From Oscillospiraceae bacterium (GTDB taxonomy: Bacteria > Bacillota > Clostridia > Oscillospirales > Oscillospiraceae): a stretch of DNA of 64,000 nt. Position 1 is the first letter of the stretch. Each line of letters begins with the position of its first letter. Shown here piece after piece: positions 33,010-41,294 of this stretch. Where the stretch lies: the NCBI GenBank assembly GCA_017410425.1, contig JAFQQV010000035.1:32535-96534 (forward strand), given 5' to 3'. The notes beneath the pieces are model-generated. The model had not been told where the DNA came from, did not search any database, and saw nothing but the letters and a program-made list of their open reading frames with translations. The translations under genes were made by a program, and so were the position numbers.

Positions 33010-34013
33010 TATTCGTCACCTCCCAGGTCGATGTTGGCGAAGGATTCCAGCGGCAGGGCGGTCTGCACGCCGGTGCTGGCATCCACGATATAGAGCTTGG
33101 CGCCGGGCAGGATCTGCTCCATGGTCTCGTAGAACAGGCGCTGCTTTGTGATGAGCGGGTACTTTTCATACTCGTTGTAAAGCTCGGTAAAGCGGGCGGC
33201 CTGACCGTTGGCCTCGTTTATCTTGCTCTCCTTGTATGCCTCGGCGTTCTTGATGATCTGGTCAGCATCGGCCTTGGCGGCAGGGATGACCTCGTTTGCG
33301 TACTTTCTGGCGTTGTTCACTGCGGTGTCGGCAGACTGCTTTGCAGTTTCAACGGCGGTGAAAGCCTGCTGCACCTCGTAGGTGGGGGGCTCTGCGTCCT
33401 GGATGGTGATGTTGGTCAGCTGCAGGCCGATGTCCTCAGACTCAAGTCTTGCCACAACCTTCTCCTTGATGCTGGCCTGAATCTGGCTCTTGCCGGTGGT
33501 GATAACGCTGTCCACATCGTAAAGGCCGATGGTGTCGCGTATATAGCTCTGGCAGAGCATCTTGAGAATGCCCACAGGATCCTGGGAGTTGTACAGGTAC
33601 TTGATAGGATCGGTGACCCGGTACTCAACATAGAAGTCCACGTTTACAAAGTTGTAGTCGTAGGTGATCATCAGGCTCTCAGCCTCAACGTTTTCGTTGC
33701 TGTTGGGCCGGTAGCCGAGGGGGAAGCCCTGTATGGTCTTGGACACCAGAGTGACCTGCTGCACAAAGGGCAGCTTGAACTTAAGGCCGGAGGAGCTTAC
33801 CATGCTGGGCTTGCCGAAGGTGGTGATGACTGCGTACTGGTCTTCCTTCAGGGTGTAGAAGGAGTCAAGACCGGAGAGGAGCAGCAGAATAACAAGCACA
33901 ACAACGATAATCTTCTTCATGCCCGGCAGCTTGATCTGAGGCTTGCGGAAGGGGGGCTTCTGAGCGGGGCCGCTGGAATAGAAGCCGTCATTGCCAAAAT
34001 TCATCTTTTGCAT
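33009..34013 (-). CDS. hflK: HflK, SPFH regulator of membrane protease
   Basis: A 334-residue partner of HflC: a glycine/proline-rich N-terminal cytoplasmic stretch, membrane segment about 33-50, SPFH domain (FYTLKEDQYAVITTFGKPSM; NITIQDAEPPTYEVQQAFTA) and coiled coil (KADADQIIKNAEAYKESKIN). ATG 34013 or 34004 both fit near AAAGGA; the first is used. Translationally coupled with hflC. No ftsH in the window. Confidence 0.92.
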   Translation of the reverse strand: MQKMNFGNDGFYSSGPAQKPPFRKPQIKLPGMKKIIVVVLVILLLLSGLDSFYTLKEDQYAVITTFGKPSMVSSSGLKFKLPFVQQVTLVSKTIQGFPLGYRPNSNENVEAESLMITYDYNFVNVDFYVEYRVTDPIKYLYNSQDPVGILKMLCQSYIRDTIGLYDVDSVITTGKSQIQASIKEKVVARLESEDIGLQLTNITIQDAEPPTYEVQQAFTAVETAKQSADTAVNNARKYANEVIPAAKADADQIIKNAEAYKESKINEANGQAARFTELYNEYEKYPLITKQRLFYETMEQILPGAKLYIVDASTGVQTALPLESFANIDLGGDE

Positions 34014-34159
34014 TCGTCCTTTCTTTGTTTATTGTTTAACAATATTATATATCAATCACGCAACTTTGTAACTGGGCGCAGGTCGGGCTTTGTCTGTTTT
34101 TTGCTTAAGTTCACAAAATGTTCTCGATTTTCATAAATTGTTCATTTCAGCGTAAGACT

Positions 34160-34356
34160 TTGCTAAAAAACATGTGTTAATTTATACTTGCGAAAGGAAT
34201 TGGGAAGCCTTTCGTACCAATAAAGAGTTAAGCGCCGTTAATACAAAGCCTGGCAATGTTGGTTGGAAGCCAAGTTTTGTCCCACTTAACTTTTAACATC
34301 ATTGAATAGAATCGTCTGAGCGCGGGCTGTTATACGGTCTGCGCTCTGCGGTTTTT
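34160..34356 (+). ncRNA. Candidate structured non-coding RNA with own promoter and terminator
   Basis: No gene fits 34014-34622, but there is an ordered set of signals. A promoter candidate: TTGCTA (34160-34165), 17 bp, TATACT (34183-34188). A possible pseudoknot: CGAAAGG/CCTTTCG stem (34191-34214) whose loop ATTGG pairs CCAAT at 34217-34221. An outer stem GAGTTAAG/CTTAACTT (34225-34292) encloses ACAAAGCCTGGC/GCCAAGTTTTGT with 11 of 12 pairs. Finally GAGCGC/GCGCTC then TTTTT (34317-34355). The first stem begins only 3 nt after the -10 box, so the real start may lie upstream. It matches no class I can name with confidence; raiA-type and 6S RNAs should be compared. Confidence 0.5.
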
Positions 34357-34438
34357 CGTAGGGACCGCCCTCCCGGGCGGTCCGTTTGCATTTCTGTCAG
34401 CTGTGCATTCCGGACCGTCGAGGACGCCGGTCCCTACA
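34357..34438. repeat. Family B palindromic repeat
   Basis: An 82-bp copy: CGTAGGGACCGCCCTCCCGG and CGCCGGTCCCTACA. It directly follows the T tract of the candidate ncRNA terminator. Confidence 0.8.
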
Positions 34439-34479
34439 GATACATGGTCACGAGCCCACTGCAGGCTTTCCGCATTTGT

Positions 34480-34606
34480 GCATTGCCCTCTCCGTCAGCC
34501 TGCGGCTGCCAGCTCCCCCAAATACTCTCTGGGGCACAGGTGGGAGCCAAGATTCTTGCCTCTCCCCATGGGAGAGGTGCCCGAACGAAGAGAGGGCGGA
34601 GAGGGT
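34480..34606. repeat. Family C repeat
   Basis: TTGCCCTCTCCGTCAGCCTG, CTTGCCTCTCCCCATGGGAG and a closing GAGGGCGGAGAGGGT. Confidence 0.75.
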
Positions 34607-34622
34607 ATAAGCATCTTTTGCT

Positions 34623-34976
34623 TCACCAATACACCGGCATGCCCGGTTTTTTCTCCAGCAGCACCTTGCCGAGACAAAGGCATTTTTCCTTTTCGGTCCG
34701 GCTCAGGCAGAGGTTTTCCCTCTCGCAGGCGGGATTTGCACACAGCAGATGCATGTTGCCTGCATAGTCTTCGCAGTACTGGCGGCAATATATCCTGCCA
34801 TCGTAGAGAAAAATTCCCACTTCCAGCTCCTCCGGTGCGGCGCTGCGGCTTATGTATATCATTTCGCCCTTGTTTATCAGCGGCGCCATCAGCTCATTAT
34901 CCAGAATCAGGCAAAAGTCCGTGCCCTCCGGCATCTCATCACTGCGCGGGATAAGGCGGTAATCCTCCAGCATCAT
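34623..34976 (-). CDS. S24/LexA-C-terminal-like domain protein, catalytic residues absent
   Basis: A 117-residue protein starting at ATG 34976 behind AAAGGAGT. Its pattern (DFCLILDNELMAPLINKGEMIYISR, then GIFLYDGRIYCRQY) follows the S24 peptidase/LexA C-terminal fold, where the equivalent stretches are a DSM-type serine motif and a Lys on the following strand. Here the serine position is Leu (NELM) and the lysine position is Arg (CRQY), so self-cleavage is unlikely. There is no helix-turn-helix. Perhaps a non-catalytic dimerisation or sensor domain. Diverges from plsC. Confidence 0.55.
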   Translation of the reverse strand: MMLEDYRLIPRSDEMPEGTDFCLILDNELMAPLINKGEMIYISRSAAPEELEVGIFLYDGRIYCRQYCEDYAGNMHLLCANPACERENLCLSRTEKEKCLCLGKVLLEKKPGMPVYW

Positions 34977-35036
34977 GCTCACTCCTTTTCTGAAAGAGTA
35001 TAACATGATGCACTCTGCGTCAAATAAAATTTGGGC

Positions 35037-35064
35037 TTGGAAAATATTAAGATTCTGTTAGAAT
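35037..35064 (+). promoter_or_regulatory. Promoter of the plsC-SDR operon
   Basis: TTGGAA (35037-35042), 16-bp spacer, TAGAAT (35059-35064), 29 bp before the start codon. Confidence 0.6.
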
Positions 35065-35093
35065 AGAGACAATATTAATTCAGGTGGTGTACT

Positions 35094-35900
35094 ATGCTTA
35101 TTCCTGTATTGTTTATCATAGCTCTTGCTGCAGCGCTTATCGGCTTTGCAGCCGGTCTTGGCCTCTGGCAGGCCCTGCTGCTTTTTGTTGTTGCCTACCT
35201 GCTGGCAAATCTCATCTGTGTTCTTCTGGCCTTTTCCACCTGCCTGCTGGTGAAGGATATGGAAAAGCCCATAGAGAAGGAAAACCCGGCCTGCCGCCTT
35301 GCTGCAGTCACTGCTTTTGGCCTGGTCTGCGGCTATCTGGGCGTCAGGGCAAAGACTATCGGTCAGCAGCTGCTGCCTCAGGACGATAAGTACCTTGTGG
35401 TCTGCAACCATCGCTCCGGCTTTGACCCTGTGGTCATGATGTATCAGCTCAGACGGCACAAGGTCTCTTTTGTTGCCAAGCCCTCTGTCATGAGTCTGCC
35501 CATCATCGGTCGTGTGGCCTACGGTATCGGCTGTCTGTCGATCGACAGGGAGAATGACCGCAACGCCCTCAAGACCATCCTCACCGCGGCAAACTACCTC
35601 AAGAAGGGCATCTGCAATATCTGCATCTTCCCCGAGGGCACCAGAAGCCGCACAGGCGAAATGCTGCCCTTCCATGCAGGCTCCTTCAAGATCGCCCAGC
35701 GCGCCGGCAAGCCTCTGGTTATCGCCGCCATGACCGGCACCGAGAGCATCACCAAGAACGCCCTGCGCCGCAGAACAGACGTTGTGCTGAAGATAATCGA
35801 AGTTGTGCCTGCCGACAAGGTGAAGGCCATGAACACCCAGGAGCTGGCGGACTACAGCGCTGAGCTCATCTCAAAGCACATAGAGGAGGGCCTGCGATGA
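35094..35900 (+). CDS. 1-acyl-sn-glycerol-3-phosphate acyltransferase (PlsC-like)
   Basis: A 268-residue acyltransferase with two N-terminal hydrophobic segments (1-55) and the family blocks NHRSGFDPVV (the NHxxxxD catalytic motif), SFVAKPSVMSLPIIGRVAYG, and FPEGTRSRTGEML. It would acylate lysophosphatidic acid at the membrane. Overlaps the following SDR gene by 4 bp (ATGA). Confidence 0.9.
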   Translation: MLIPVLFIIALAAALIGFAAGLGLWQALLLFVVAYLLANLICVLLAFSTCLLVKDMEKPIEKENPACRLAAVTAFGLVCGYLGVRAKTIGQQLLPQDDKYLVVCNHRSGFDPVVMMYQLRRHKVSFVAKPSVMSLPIIGRVAYGIGCLSIDRENDRNALKTILTAANYLKKGICNICIFPEGTRSRTGEMLPFHAGSFKIAQRAGKPLVIAAMTGTESITKNALRRRTDVVLKIIEVVPADKVKAMNTQELADYSAELISKHIEEGLR

Positions 35901-36628
35901 AGAAGGTCGCGCTTGTAACCGGTTCATCCCGCGGCATTGGCGCTGCCTGCGCCGAAGCTCTGGCAGAGGCGGGCTACGCTGTGTGCATCAACTGTATTGA
36001 GCGTGTTGACAAGGCCCAGGAGCTCTGCAGCAGACTGCGCTCCAAGGGCCATGAGGCCATCTGGCGTCAGGCGGATGTTGCCGATATGCAGGCCGTGCGG
36101 CAGATGGTTGCCGACACCGAGGCTGAGCTTGGCCAGATAACCCTGCTTGTGAACAACGCCGGCATTGCAAAGCAGGAGCTGTTTCAGGACATCAAGCCCG
36201 AAACCTGGAAGCGCATTTTCGATGTGAACCTGGGCGGCTGCTACAATACCATCCAGTGCGTGCTGCCCAAAATGCTCCATGAGCATTCCGGCTGCATCGT
36301 CAACATGTCATCCATCTGGGGCAGCCATGGCGCTTCCTGCGAGGTGACTTATTCCTCCACCAAGCACGCCATCATCGGCCTGACCCGTTCTCTGGCGGCG
36401 GAGCTTGCCCCCAGCGGCATCCGGGTCAACTGCATCGCCCCCGGCGTTATTGACACCGAAATGCTGGATGCTCTGGGTGAGGAGACTATTGCCCTGCTCT
36501 CTGAGGAGATACCTCTGGGTCGCCTCGGCAAGGTGCAGGAGATCGCCCAGGCTCTGTTATATCTGGAATCTGCCCGGTATGTAACGGGACAGGTGTTAAG
36601 TGTTAACGGTGGATTCCCCATCATCTGA
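35897..36628 (+). CDS. Short-chain dehydrogenase/reductase (FabG- or YmfI-like)
   Basis: A 243-residue SDR with TGSSRGIGAACA cofactor motif, LVNNAG, and the catalytic Ser-Tyr-Lys in SSIWGSHGASCEVTYSSTKH. Such enzymes reduce 3-oxoacyl-ACP (FabG), but the SSIWG..GASCEV.YS block is what I recall from YmfI, the elongation factor P 5-aminopentanone reductase. No efp gene is nearby and the plsC neighbour would fit a lipid role, so both remain possible. Confidence 0.83.
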   Translation: MKKVALVTGSSRGIGAACAEALAEAGYAVCINCIERVDKAQELCSRLRSKGHEAIWRQADVADMQAVRQMVADTEAELGQITLLVNNAGIAKQELFQDIKPETWKRIFDVNLGGCYNTIQCVLPKMLHEHSGCIVNMSSIWGSHGASCEVTYSSTKHAIIGLTRSLAAELAPSGIRVNCIAPGVIDTEMLDALGEETIALLSEEIPLGRLGKVQEIAQALLYLESARYVTGQVLSVNGGFPII

Positions 36629-36717
36629 CCGGCTTTCCACTACATATATATTATACCACATCCGGACAGCATTTCTCTAGGCTGGCCAGAGCCGTTTTTT
36701 AAAAATCTTAAAAAAAT

Positions 36718-36755
36718 CTGAGTGAATCAATCGGTCGCATGATTGATTCACTCAG
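36718..36755 (+). terminator. Palindromic terminator-like hairpin after the SDR gene
   Basis: CTGAGTGAATCAAT and ATTGATTCACTCAG form a perfect 14-bp stem with loop CGGTCGCATG, then TCTTGTT. It lies 90 bp past the SDR stop. Confidence 0.6.
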
Positions 36756-36995
36756 TCTTGTTATATAAGTTTTATTCTCTCAGTATTATTACAGTCTAAT
36801 AATCATCCTTCAAGAAGTTTGAAAATCATCCTTCTGAGAATCTAAGAATAATCCGTCTTGGAGGAGAAAAATAATCCCCGGCTTTCCGCTCCGTGTATAA
36901 AATTTCCCGCGCCGTGGGAGACTAATTACAGCGCATTACATATTATGTATTGGGCGAATTTTTTAGCGATGCAAAGGCGGAGTGTGAAAATAGCC
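36756..36995. other. Region before mazF with degenerate short tandem repeats
   Basis: No antitoxin-like gene is visible in 36629-36995. Around 36800-36880 AATCATCCTTC occurs twice 24 bp apart, followed by a weaker AATCCGTCTT, a degenerate tandem repeat. A possible -10 lies at TATTATGTAT near 36945. Nothing else is supported here. Confidence 0.4.
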
Positions 36996-37340
36996 ATGGT
37001 CAAACGAGGAGATATCTACTATGCGGACTTAAGCCCGGTGGTGGGCAGTGAGCAGGGCGGCATGCGCCCGGTGCTCATCGTCCAGAACGACACCGGCAAC
37101 AAGCACAGCCCCACTGTCATTGCCGCCGCCATCACCAGCCAGACCGGCAAGGCCCGGCTACCCACCCACATTGAGCTTGCCGCCCGAAGCGTGGGTCTGA
37201 ACCGGGACAGCGTTATCCTGCTTGAGCAGATACGCACCATCGACAAGTCCCGCCTGCGTGAGCGCATGGGCAAGCTGGACAACGGCACCATGACAGCCGT
37301 GGACAATGCCCTGGCGGTGAGCTTCGGGCTGATAAACTGA
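36996..37340 (+). CDS. MazF/PemK-type endoribonuclease toxin
   Basis: A 114-residue protein starting [20 protein letters not shown] after Met, with the conserved GMRPVLI arginine and AAITSQ threonine of the MazF active site and a C-terminal [13 protein letters not shown]. MazF toxins cut mRNA at short sequences. It closely resembles chromosomal EndoA/NdoA of Firmicutes, but the usual antitoxin gene is not adjacent. ATG 36996 matches the family start; upstream in-frame codons (GTG 36984) lack better spacing to the ribosome-binding site. Confidence 0.9.
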   Translation: MVKRGDIYYADLSPVVGSEQGGMRPVLIVQNDTGNKHSPTVIAAAITSQTGKARLPTHIELAARSVGLNRDSVILLEQIRTIDKSRLRERMGKLDNGTMTAVDNALAVSFGLIN

Positions 37341-37365
37341 AACAGCATAAAAGCTTTTCGGGATT

Positions 37366-37445
37366 TAAAACCCCTCATCCACCGCAAGCGGTCCCCCTTC
37401 CCCCAAAGGGGGAAGCTGGCTGCGAAGCAGACTGATGAGGGGTTC
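37366..37445. repeat. Family C repeat after mazF
   Basis: AAAACCCCTCATCCACCGCA, CTTCCCCCAAAGGGGGAAGC and CTGATGAGGGGTT. The ends pair (AACCCCTCAT / ATGAGGGGTT). Confidence 0.7.
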
Positions 37446-37481
37446 AAAACCCATAAACTTATTTTCCCATTCATAAGCACC

Positions 37482-37517
37482 AATCTCCTGAGCATAAACT
37501 TGCTCAGGAGATTTTTT
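37482..37517 (+). terminator. Terminator after mazF
   Basis: AATCTCCTGAGC and GCTCAGGAGATT form a perfect 12-bp stem with an 8-nt loop, followed by TTTT. Confidence 0.85.
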
Positions 37518-37529
37518 GGAGGGCGGCAG

Positions 37530-38033
37530 ATGGAATATCCTCTTATAATCGGCGGTAAGGAACAGGGGACACTCCGGGTGGAGCAGGAGGGGCTTTATAC
37601 CGTCTTTGAAGCGGATGCCCCCGGCCTGCATGAGGGGCTGCACCGCATCTGGATTCACGGCGAAGGCCGCAGCGTCTATCTGGGCCTGCTTCAGCCCTGG
37701 AGCGGCGGCATGTATCTGCGTAAAAAACTCAGCAAAAGCGCCATGGGAAGCATTCCACAAATCGTAGAGAGAGTCTCCGACAAGGAGAGAGAATGGACGG
37801 AAATTTTGCCGCAGCCGGAGGAAAACAGCGAGCCTGAGGCCCCCAGCTGTCCCTATCCTGCGCCTGTTTCCGGTGAGGATGAGCTGCAGTGGTTCAAGCG
37901 GCCTGACGGCAGCCTTGTGGCCCATGACGGCCTGAGCTCCATTGTGGCCCTGCCTTCAAGCCTGCGGGGTGATAAGCGCGGCGCGGTGCTGAAAAACATT
38001 GCCGGTCGGGAATATATTCTTTTTCGCTATTGA
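37530..38033 (+). CDS. Hypothetical protein, 167 aa
   Basis: A soluble 167-residue protein I do not recognise. The N-terminal 75 residues are predicted beta-rich (GTLRVEQEGLYTVFEADA, GRSVYLGLLQPWSGGMYL), then a basic stretch RKKLSKSAMGSIP. A proline/glutamate-rich linker follows, and the C-terminal 50 residues have another small beta unit (WFKRPDGSLVAHDGLSSIVA). No signal peptide or membrane segment. ATG 37530 (MEYPLIIGG) follows GGAGGGC. It lies between the mazF terminator and pdp, whose promoter overlaps its last codons. Confidence 0.75.
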   Translation: MEYPLIIGGKEQGTLRVEQEGLYTVFEADAPGLHEGLHRIWIHGEGRSVYLGLLQPWSGGMYLRKKLSKSAMGSIPQIVERVSDKEREWTEILPQPEENSEPEAPSCPYPAPVSGEDELQWFKRPDGSLVAHDGLSSIVALPSSLRGDKRGAVLKNIAGREYILFRY

Positions 38034-38058
38034 GTAGCTTTGCATTTTATATTATAAT
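38030..38058 (+). promoter_or_regulatory. Promoter of the nucleoside phosphorylase gene
   Basis: TTGAGT (38030-38035, overlapping the upstream stop codon), 17-bp spacer, TATAAT (38053-38058). Confidence 0.65.
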
Positions 38059-38091
38059 ATTACAATAAAAATGCGAAAAGGAGATGGCATT

Positions 38092-39396
38092 ATGCGCATG
38101 ACGGATCTTATTGCCAAGAAGCGTGACGGCGGCGAGCTGAGCACAGAAGAAATAAGCTTCATGATACAGGGCTATACCCGGGGTGAAATCCCGGACTACC
38201 AGATGTCCGCAATGTGCATGGCCATCCTGTTTCGCGGTATGTGCGACAGGGAGATTCTTGATCTGACCATGAGCATGATGCACTCCGGCGATGTTATGGA
38301 CCTGAGCGCCATTGAGGGCATCAAGGCCGATAAGCATTCCACCGGCGGCGTGGGCGATAAGACAAGCCTTGTGCTCTGCCCCATGGTGGCTGCCTGCGGC
38401 GTGAAAATCGCCAAGATGTCCGGCCGTGGCCTGGGCCACACCGGCGGCACCCTGGACAAGCTGGAGAGCTTCCCCGGCTTCAATATCAGCATCTCCGATG
38501 AGCGCTTTGTGGAAAACGTTAACCGCTGCGGTATCTCCATCATCGGCCAGACGGCGGATATTGTCCCGGCGGACAAGCTGCTCTACGCCCTGCGTGATGT
38601 TACCGGCACCGTGCCCAGCATCCCCCTGATCGTCAGCTCCATAATGTCCAAGAAGCTGGCCTCCGGCGCGGATGTTATCGTGCTGGACGTCAAGTGCGGC
38701 AGCGGCGCCTTTATGAAGACCGAGGATGAGGCAGAGGAGCTTGCCCGTGGTCTCACCCGGGTGGGCCGCCTTGCCGGGCGCAAGTGTGCAGCAGTTATTA
38801 CCGATATGGACCAGCCTTTGGGCAATGCCGTGGGCAACGCCCTTGAGGTAAAGGAAGCCATCGCCGTTTTGAAGGGCGAGGAAAAGGGCGACCTGCTTGA
38901 TCTCTGCATGAGCATCGGCAGCCTTATTCTCACTGAGGGCGGCCTTGCTGAAAGTCTTGAGGACGCCGAAAAGATGCTCACTGAGGCAGTCCGGAGCGGC
39001 GCTGCACTTAAGAAGCTTGCCGAAATGGTGGAGGCGCAGGACGGCTGCGGCAATGATGTGTACGACACTTCCCGCCTGCCCCAGGCCCCTGTGCAATACG
39101 CCATGAAATCTGAGCGCGCCGGCTATATCAGCCGCATTGATGCCGAGGGTGTGGGCCTTGTGTCCATGCATCTGGGCGGCGGACGCATCACCAAGGACAG
39201 CGGCATTGACCTGTCCGTGGGCGTGCTGCTGAATAAGAAGCTGGGCGACTATGTTGAGGCCGGCGAGACTCTGGCCATTATCCACGCAGCATCTGAGGAA
39301 AGCGCAAAGCAGCAGGAGGAGAGTCTTCGCGCCTGCTTCAATCTTTCCGACAGTCCTGTCCAGCGCCCTGCCTTCATCAAGGCCGTGCTGAGATAA
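38092..39396 (+). CDS. pdp: Pyrimidine-nucleoside/thymidine phosphorylase
   Basis: A 434-residue enzyme with the family signature SGRGLGHTGGTLDKLESFPG near residue 107, the phosphate site KHSTGGVGDKTSL, and KCGSGAFMK. It splits pyrimidine nucleosides with phosphate to base and (deoxy)ribose-1-phosphate for salvage. Length and order fit the homodimeric Pdp/DeoA family; which of the two cannot be settled by eye. ATG 38092 follows AAAAGGAGA. No deoC or cdd lies nearby, so it appears to stand alone. Confidence 0.93.
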   Translation: MRMTDLIAKKRDGGELSTEEISFMIQGYTRGEIPDYQMSAMCMAILFRGMCDREILDLTMSMMHSGDVMDLSAIEGIKADKHSTGGVGDKTSLVLCPMVAACGVKIAKMSGRGLGHTGGTLDKLESFPGFNISISDERFVENVNRCGISIIGQTADIVPADKLLYALRDVTGTVPSIPLIVSSIMSKKLASGADVIVLDVKCGSGAFMKTEDEAEELARGLTRVGRLAGRKCAAVITDMDQPLGNAVGNALEVKEAIAVLKGEEKGDLLDLCMSIGSLILTEGGLAESLEDAEKMLTEAVRSGAALKKLAEMVEAQDGCGNDVYDTSRLPQAPVQYAMKSERAGYISRIDAEGVGLVSMHLGGGRITKDSGIDLSVGVLLNKKLGDYVEAGETLAIIHAASEESAKQQEESLRACFNLSDSPVQRPAFIKAVLR

Positions 39397-39420
39397 TTGT
39401 TCTATGCTTTGTACAAAAAA

Positions 39421-39475
39421 CGCCTCCCCTTGTGAGGGGAGGTGTCTCTTGCTTAGGCAAGAGACGGAGGGGTAG
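39421..39475. repeat. Family C repeat
   Basis: GCCTCCCCTTGTGAGGGGAG, GTGTCTCTTGCTTAGGCAAG and AGACGGAGGGGTA; two nested hairpins. It may also act as terminator of pdp. Confidence 0.7.
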
Positions 39476-39533
39476 TTTCGTACAAAAGTGAAATCCCCAG
39501 CTTTTTTGCAGGAGATATTATTTATCGATAACT

Positions 39534-41288
39534 ATGGATTTTTTTGAAAAATATTCTATGCCTTTGTCGGTGGCGCTGCTGCTTCTGGTTTTCTTCCTCT
39601 CCCTGCCTGATCTGAAGCGGGGCAGGCTCATGGATGAAAAGCGGGAGCATTTCCGCCTTGACCGCGTTGATGCCCTGATCATGGCTGTTATAAGCCTTGT
39701 CTACGGCGCTTTGGCCTTTTATAAGCTGGGCAATACCCAAAGCCCCCAGACTTTTGTGCCCATGGAAAACCGGAGCGTGGAGCTGCAGCTTGCCCTCAGC
39801 GAGGAGCGGGTCACAAAGCTGATGGTCTATACCGGCGTCGGCATCGGCGGCTACACAATCGAATATACTACCGACGGTACAGATAACTATGTGCTGGCGG
39901 AGTTCAAACAGAGCCATGCCGAGGACCTCAAGTGGCACGAGCTGGCGCTTGACTACTATGTCTCCGGCGGCACCATAAAAATTACCGGCAGCGGCAATGT
40001 CTGGCTTGGCGAGGTGGTGCCCCTTACTGAGACTGGAGAAATCGTCAGCTACCTCGGCGGCGAGGCGGAGCTGATGGACGAGCAGCAGCTCTGCCCTGAG
40101 AAACAGCATTTTCTCAACTCCAGCTACTTTGATGAGATTTACCACGCCCGCACCGCATGGGAGCACCTCAATGGCGTCTATCCCTATGAGATCACCCATC
40201 CGCCCCTTGGCAAGATCATCATCGGCCTTGGCATCAGCCTCTTTGGCATGACGCCCTTCGGCTGGCGCTTTTCCGGCACCCTCTGCGGCGTGCTGATGCT
40301 GCCTGTGATGTATGTTTTTTCAAAGAAGCTCTTTGGCGGCAGGGCTGTGCCCACGGCCTGCAGCCTGCTTATCGCCACCGACTTCATGCACTTTGTGCAG
40401 ACCCGCATCGCCACTATCGACAGCTATGCCGTTTTCTTCATCCTGCTGATGTACCTTTTCATGTACCTCTATGTCAGCGGCGGCAGATGGCGCGATCTGG
40501 CCCTCAGCGGAATTTTCTTCGGCCTTGGCGCTGCCAGCAAGTGGACCTGTCTTTACGCCGGCGCGGGCCTTGCTGTGATCTGGCTTATTGATGTGCTTGT
40601 CAAGGCGAGAAGAGGAGAGCTGGACCTTCACGGCTTTGTGAAGCTCTGCGGCTTTTGCCTTATCTTCTTCGTGCTGATACCCTGCGCCATATACTATCTG
40701 TCCTATATCCCCTATGGCATCGCCGTGGGCCAGCGCAATATATTCTCTGCCGACTATCTTCGCATCGTGCTGGATAACCAGAGCTATATGTTCAACTACC
40801 ACTCCGGCGTGGTGGCGGAGCATCCCTATTCCTCACGCTGGTACCAGTGGATGCTGGACATCCGTCCCATCCTCTATTATCTGGAGTACCTGCCCGACGG
40901 CAGCCGTTCCAGCTTTGGCGCATGGGTCAATCCCGTCCTCTGCTGGGGCGGGCTTATGAGCCTGTTTTACACCGGCTACCTTGCCATCGGTCGGCGGGAT
41001 ATGCGCTCGGGCTTTATCCTGATTTCATACCTCGCCCAGCTCCTGCCCTGGATACCCATTGCAAGGCTCACCTTCGCCTATCACTATTTCCCCTGCACTG
41101 TTTTTCTGGCCCTGTCCCTGGGGCAGATGTTCAATCTCTGCAGGCTCAACTCCAAGAACTGGAAAATGCAGCTGGGCCTCTTCGTGCTCCTGAGCACGCT
41201 GGTGTTCATGCTGTTCTACCCGGCCCTCTCCGGCGCGCCCAGAGGGAACACGGATATTCTCCGCTGGCTCCCCAGCTGGCCCTTCTGA
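39534..41288 (+). CDS. PMT-type protein O-mannosyltransferase (GT39 family)
   Basis: A 584-residue protein with about ten membrane segments. After an N-terminal membrane helix and an external beta insert (about 75-185), the catalytic loop FDEIYHARTAWEHL carries the acidic pair conserved in PMTs, followed by THPPLGKIIIGLGISLFGMT, RIATIDSYAVFF and an extended loop HPYSSRWYQWML. PMTs transfer mannose from a lipid phosphate carrier to Ser/Thr of exported proteins. The large insert before the DE motif is unusual. The start follows GGAGATA at a long distance, so it is less certain. Confidence 0.85.
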   Translation: MDFFEKYSMPLSVALLLLVFFLSLPDLKRGRLMDEKREHFRLDRVDALIMAVISLVYGALAFYKLGNTQSPQTFVPMENRSVELQLALSEERVTKLMVYTGVGIGGYTIEYTTDGTDNYVLAEFKQSHAEDLKWHELALDYYVSGGTIKITGSGNVWLGEVVPLTETGEIVSYLGGEAELMDEQQLCPEKQHFLNSSYFDEIYHARTAWEHLNGVYPYEITHPPLGKIIIGLGISLFGMTPFGWRFSGTLCGVLMLPVMYVFSKKLFGGRAVPTACSLLIATDFMHFVQTRIATIDSYAVFFILLMYLFMYLYVSGGRWRDLALSGIFFGLGAASKWTCLYAGAGLAVIWLIDVLVKARRGELDLHGFVKLCGFCLIFFVLIPCAIYYLSYIPYGIAVGQRNIFSADYLRIVLDNQSYMFNYHSGVVAEHPYSSRWYQWMLDIRPILYYLEYLPDGSRSSFGAWVNPVLCWGGLMSLFYTGYLAIGRRDMRSGFILISYLAQLLPWIPIARLTFAYHYFPCTVFLALSLGQMFNLCRLNSKNWKMQLGLFVLLSTLVFMLFYPALSGAPRGNTDILRWLPSWPF

Positions 41289-41294
41289 TTTAAA

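Noticed and set aside
24868-34013. SPFH/NfeD and HflKC as one system
   Set aside because: They are about 7 kb apart with unrelated genes, promoters and terminators between them; shared domain type alone does not link them.
34190-34300. Cyclic di-GMP, cobalamin or molybdenum-cofactor riboswitch
   Set aside because: Small matches (ACAAAGCC, GGGAAGCC) occur, but the diagnostic conserved blocks of those classes are absent and no gene follows on that strand.
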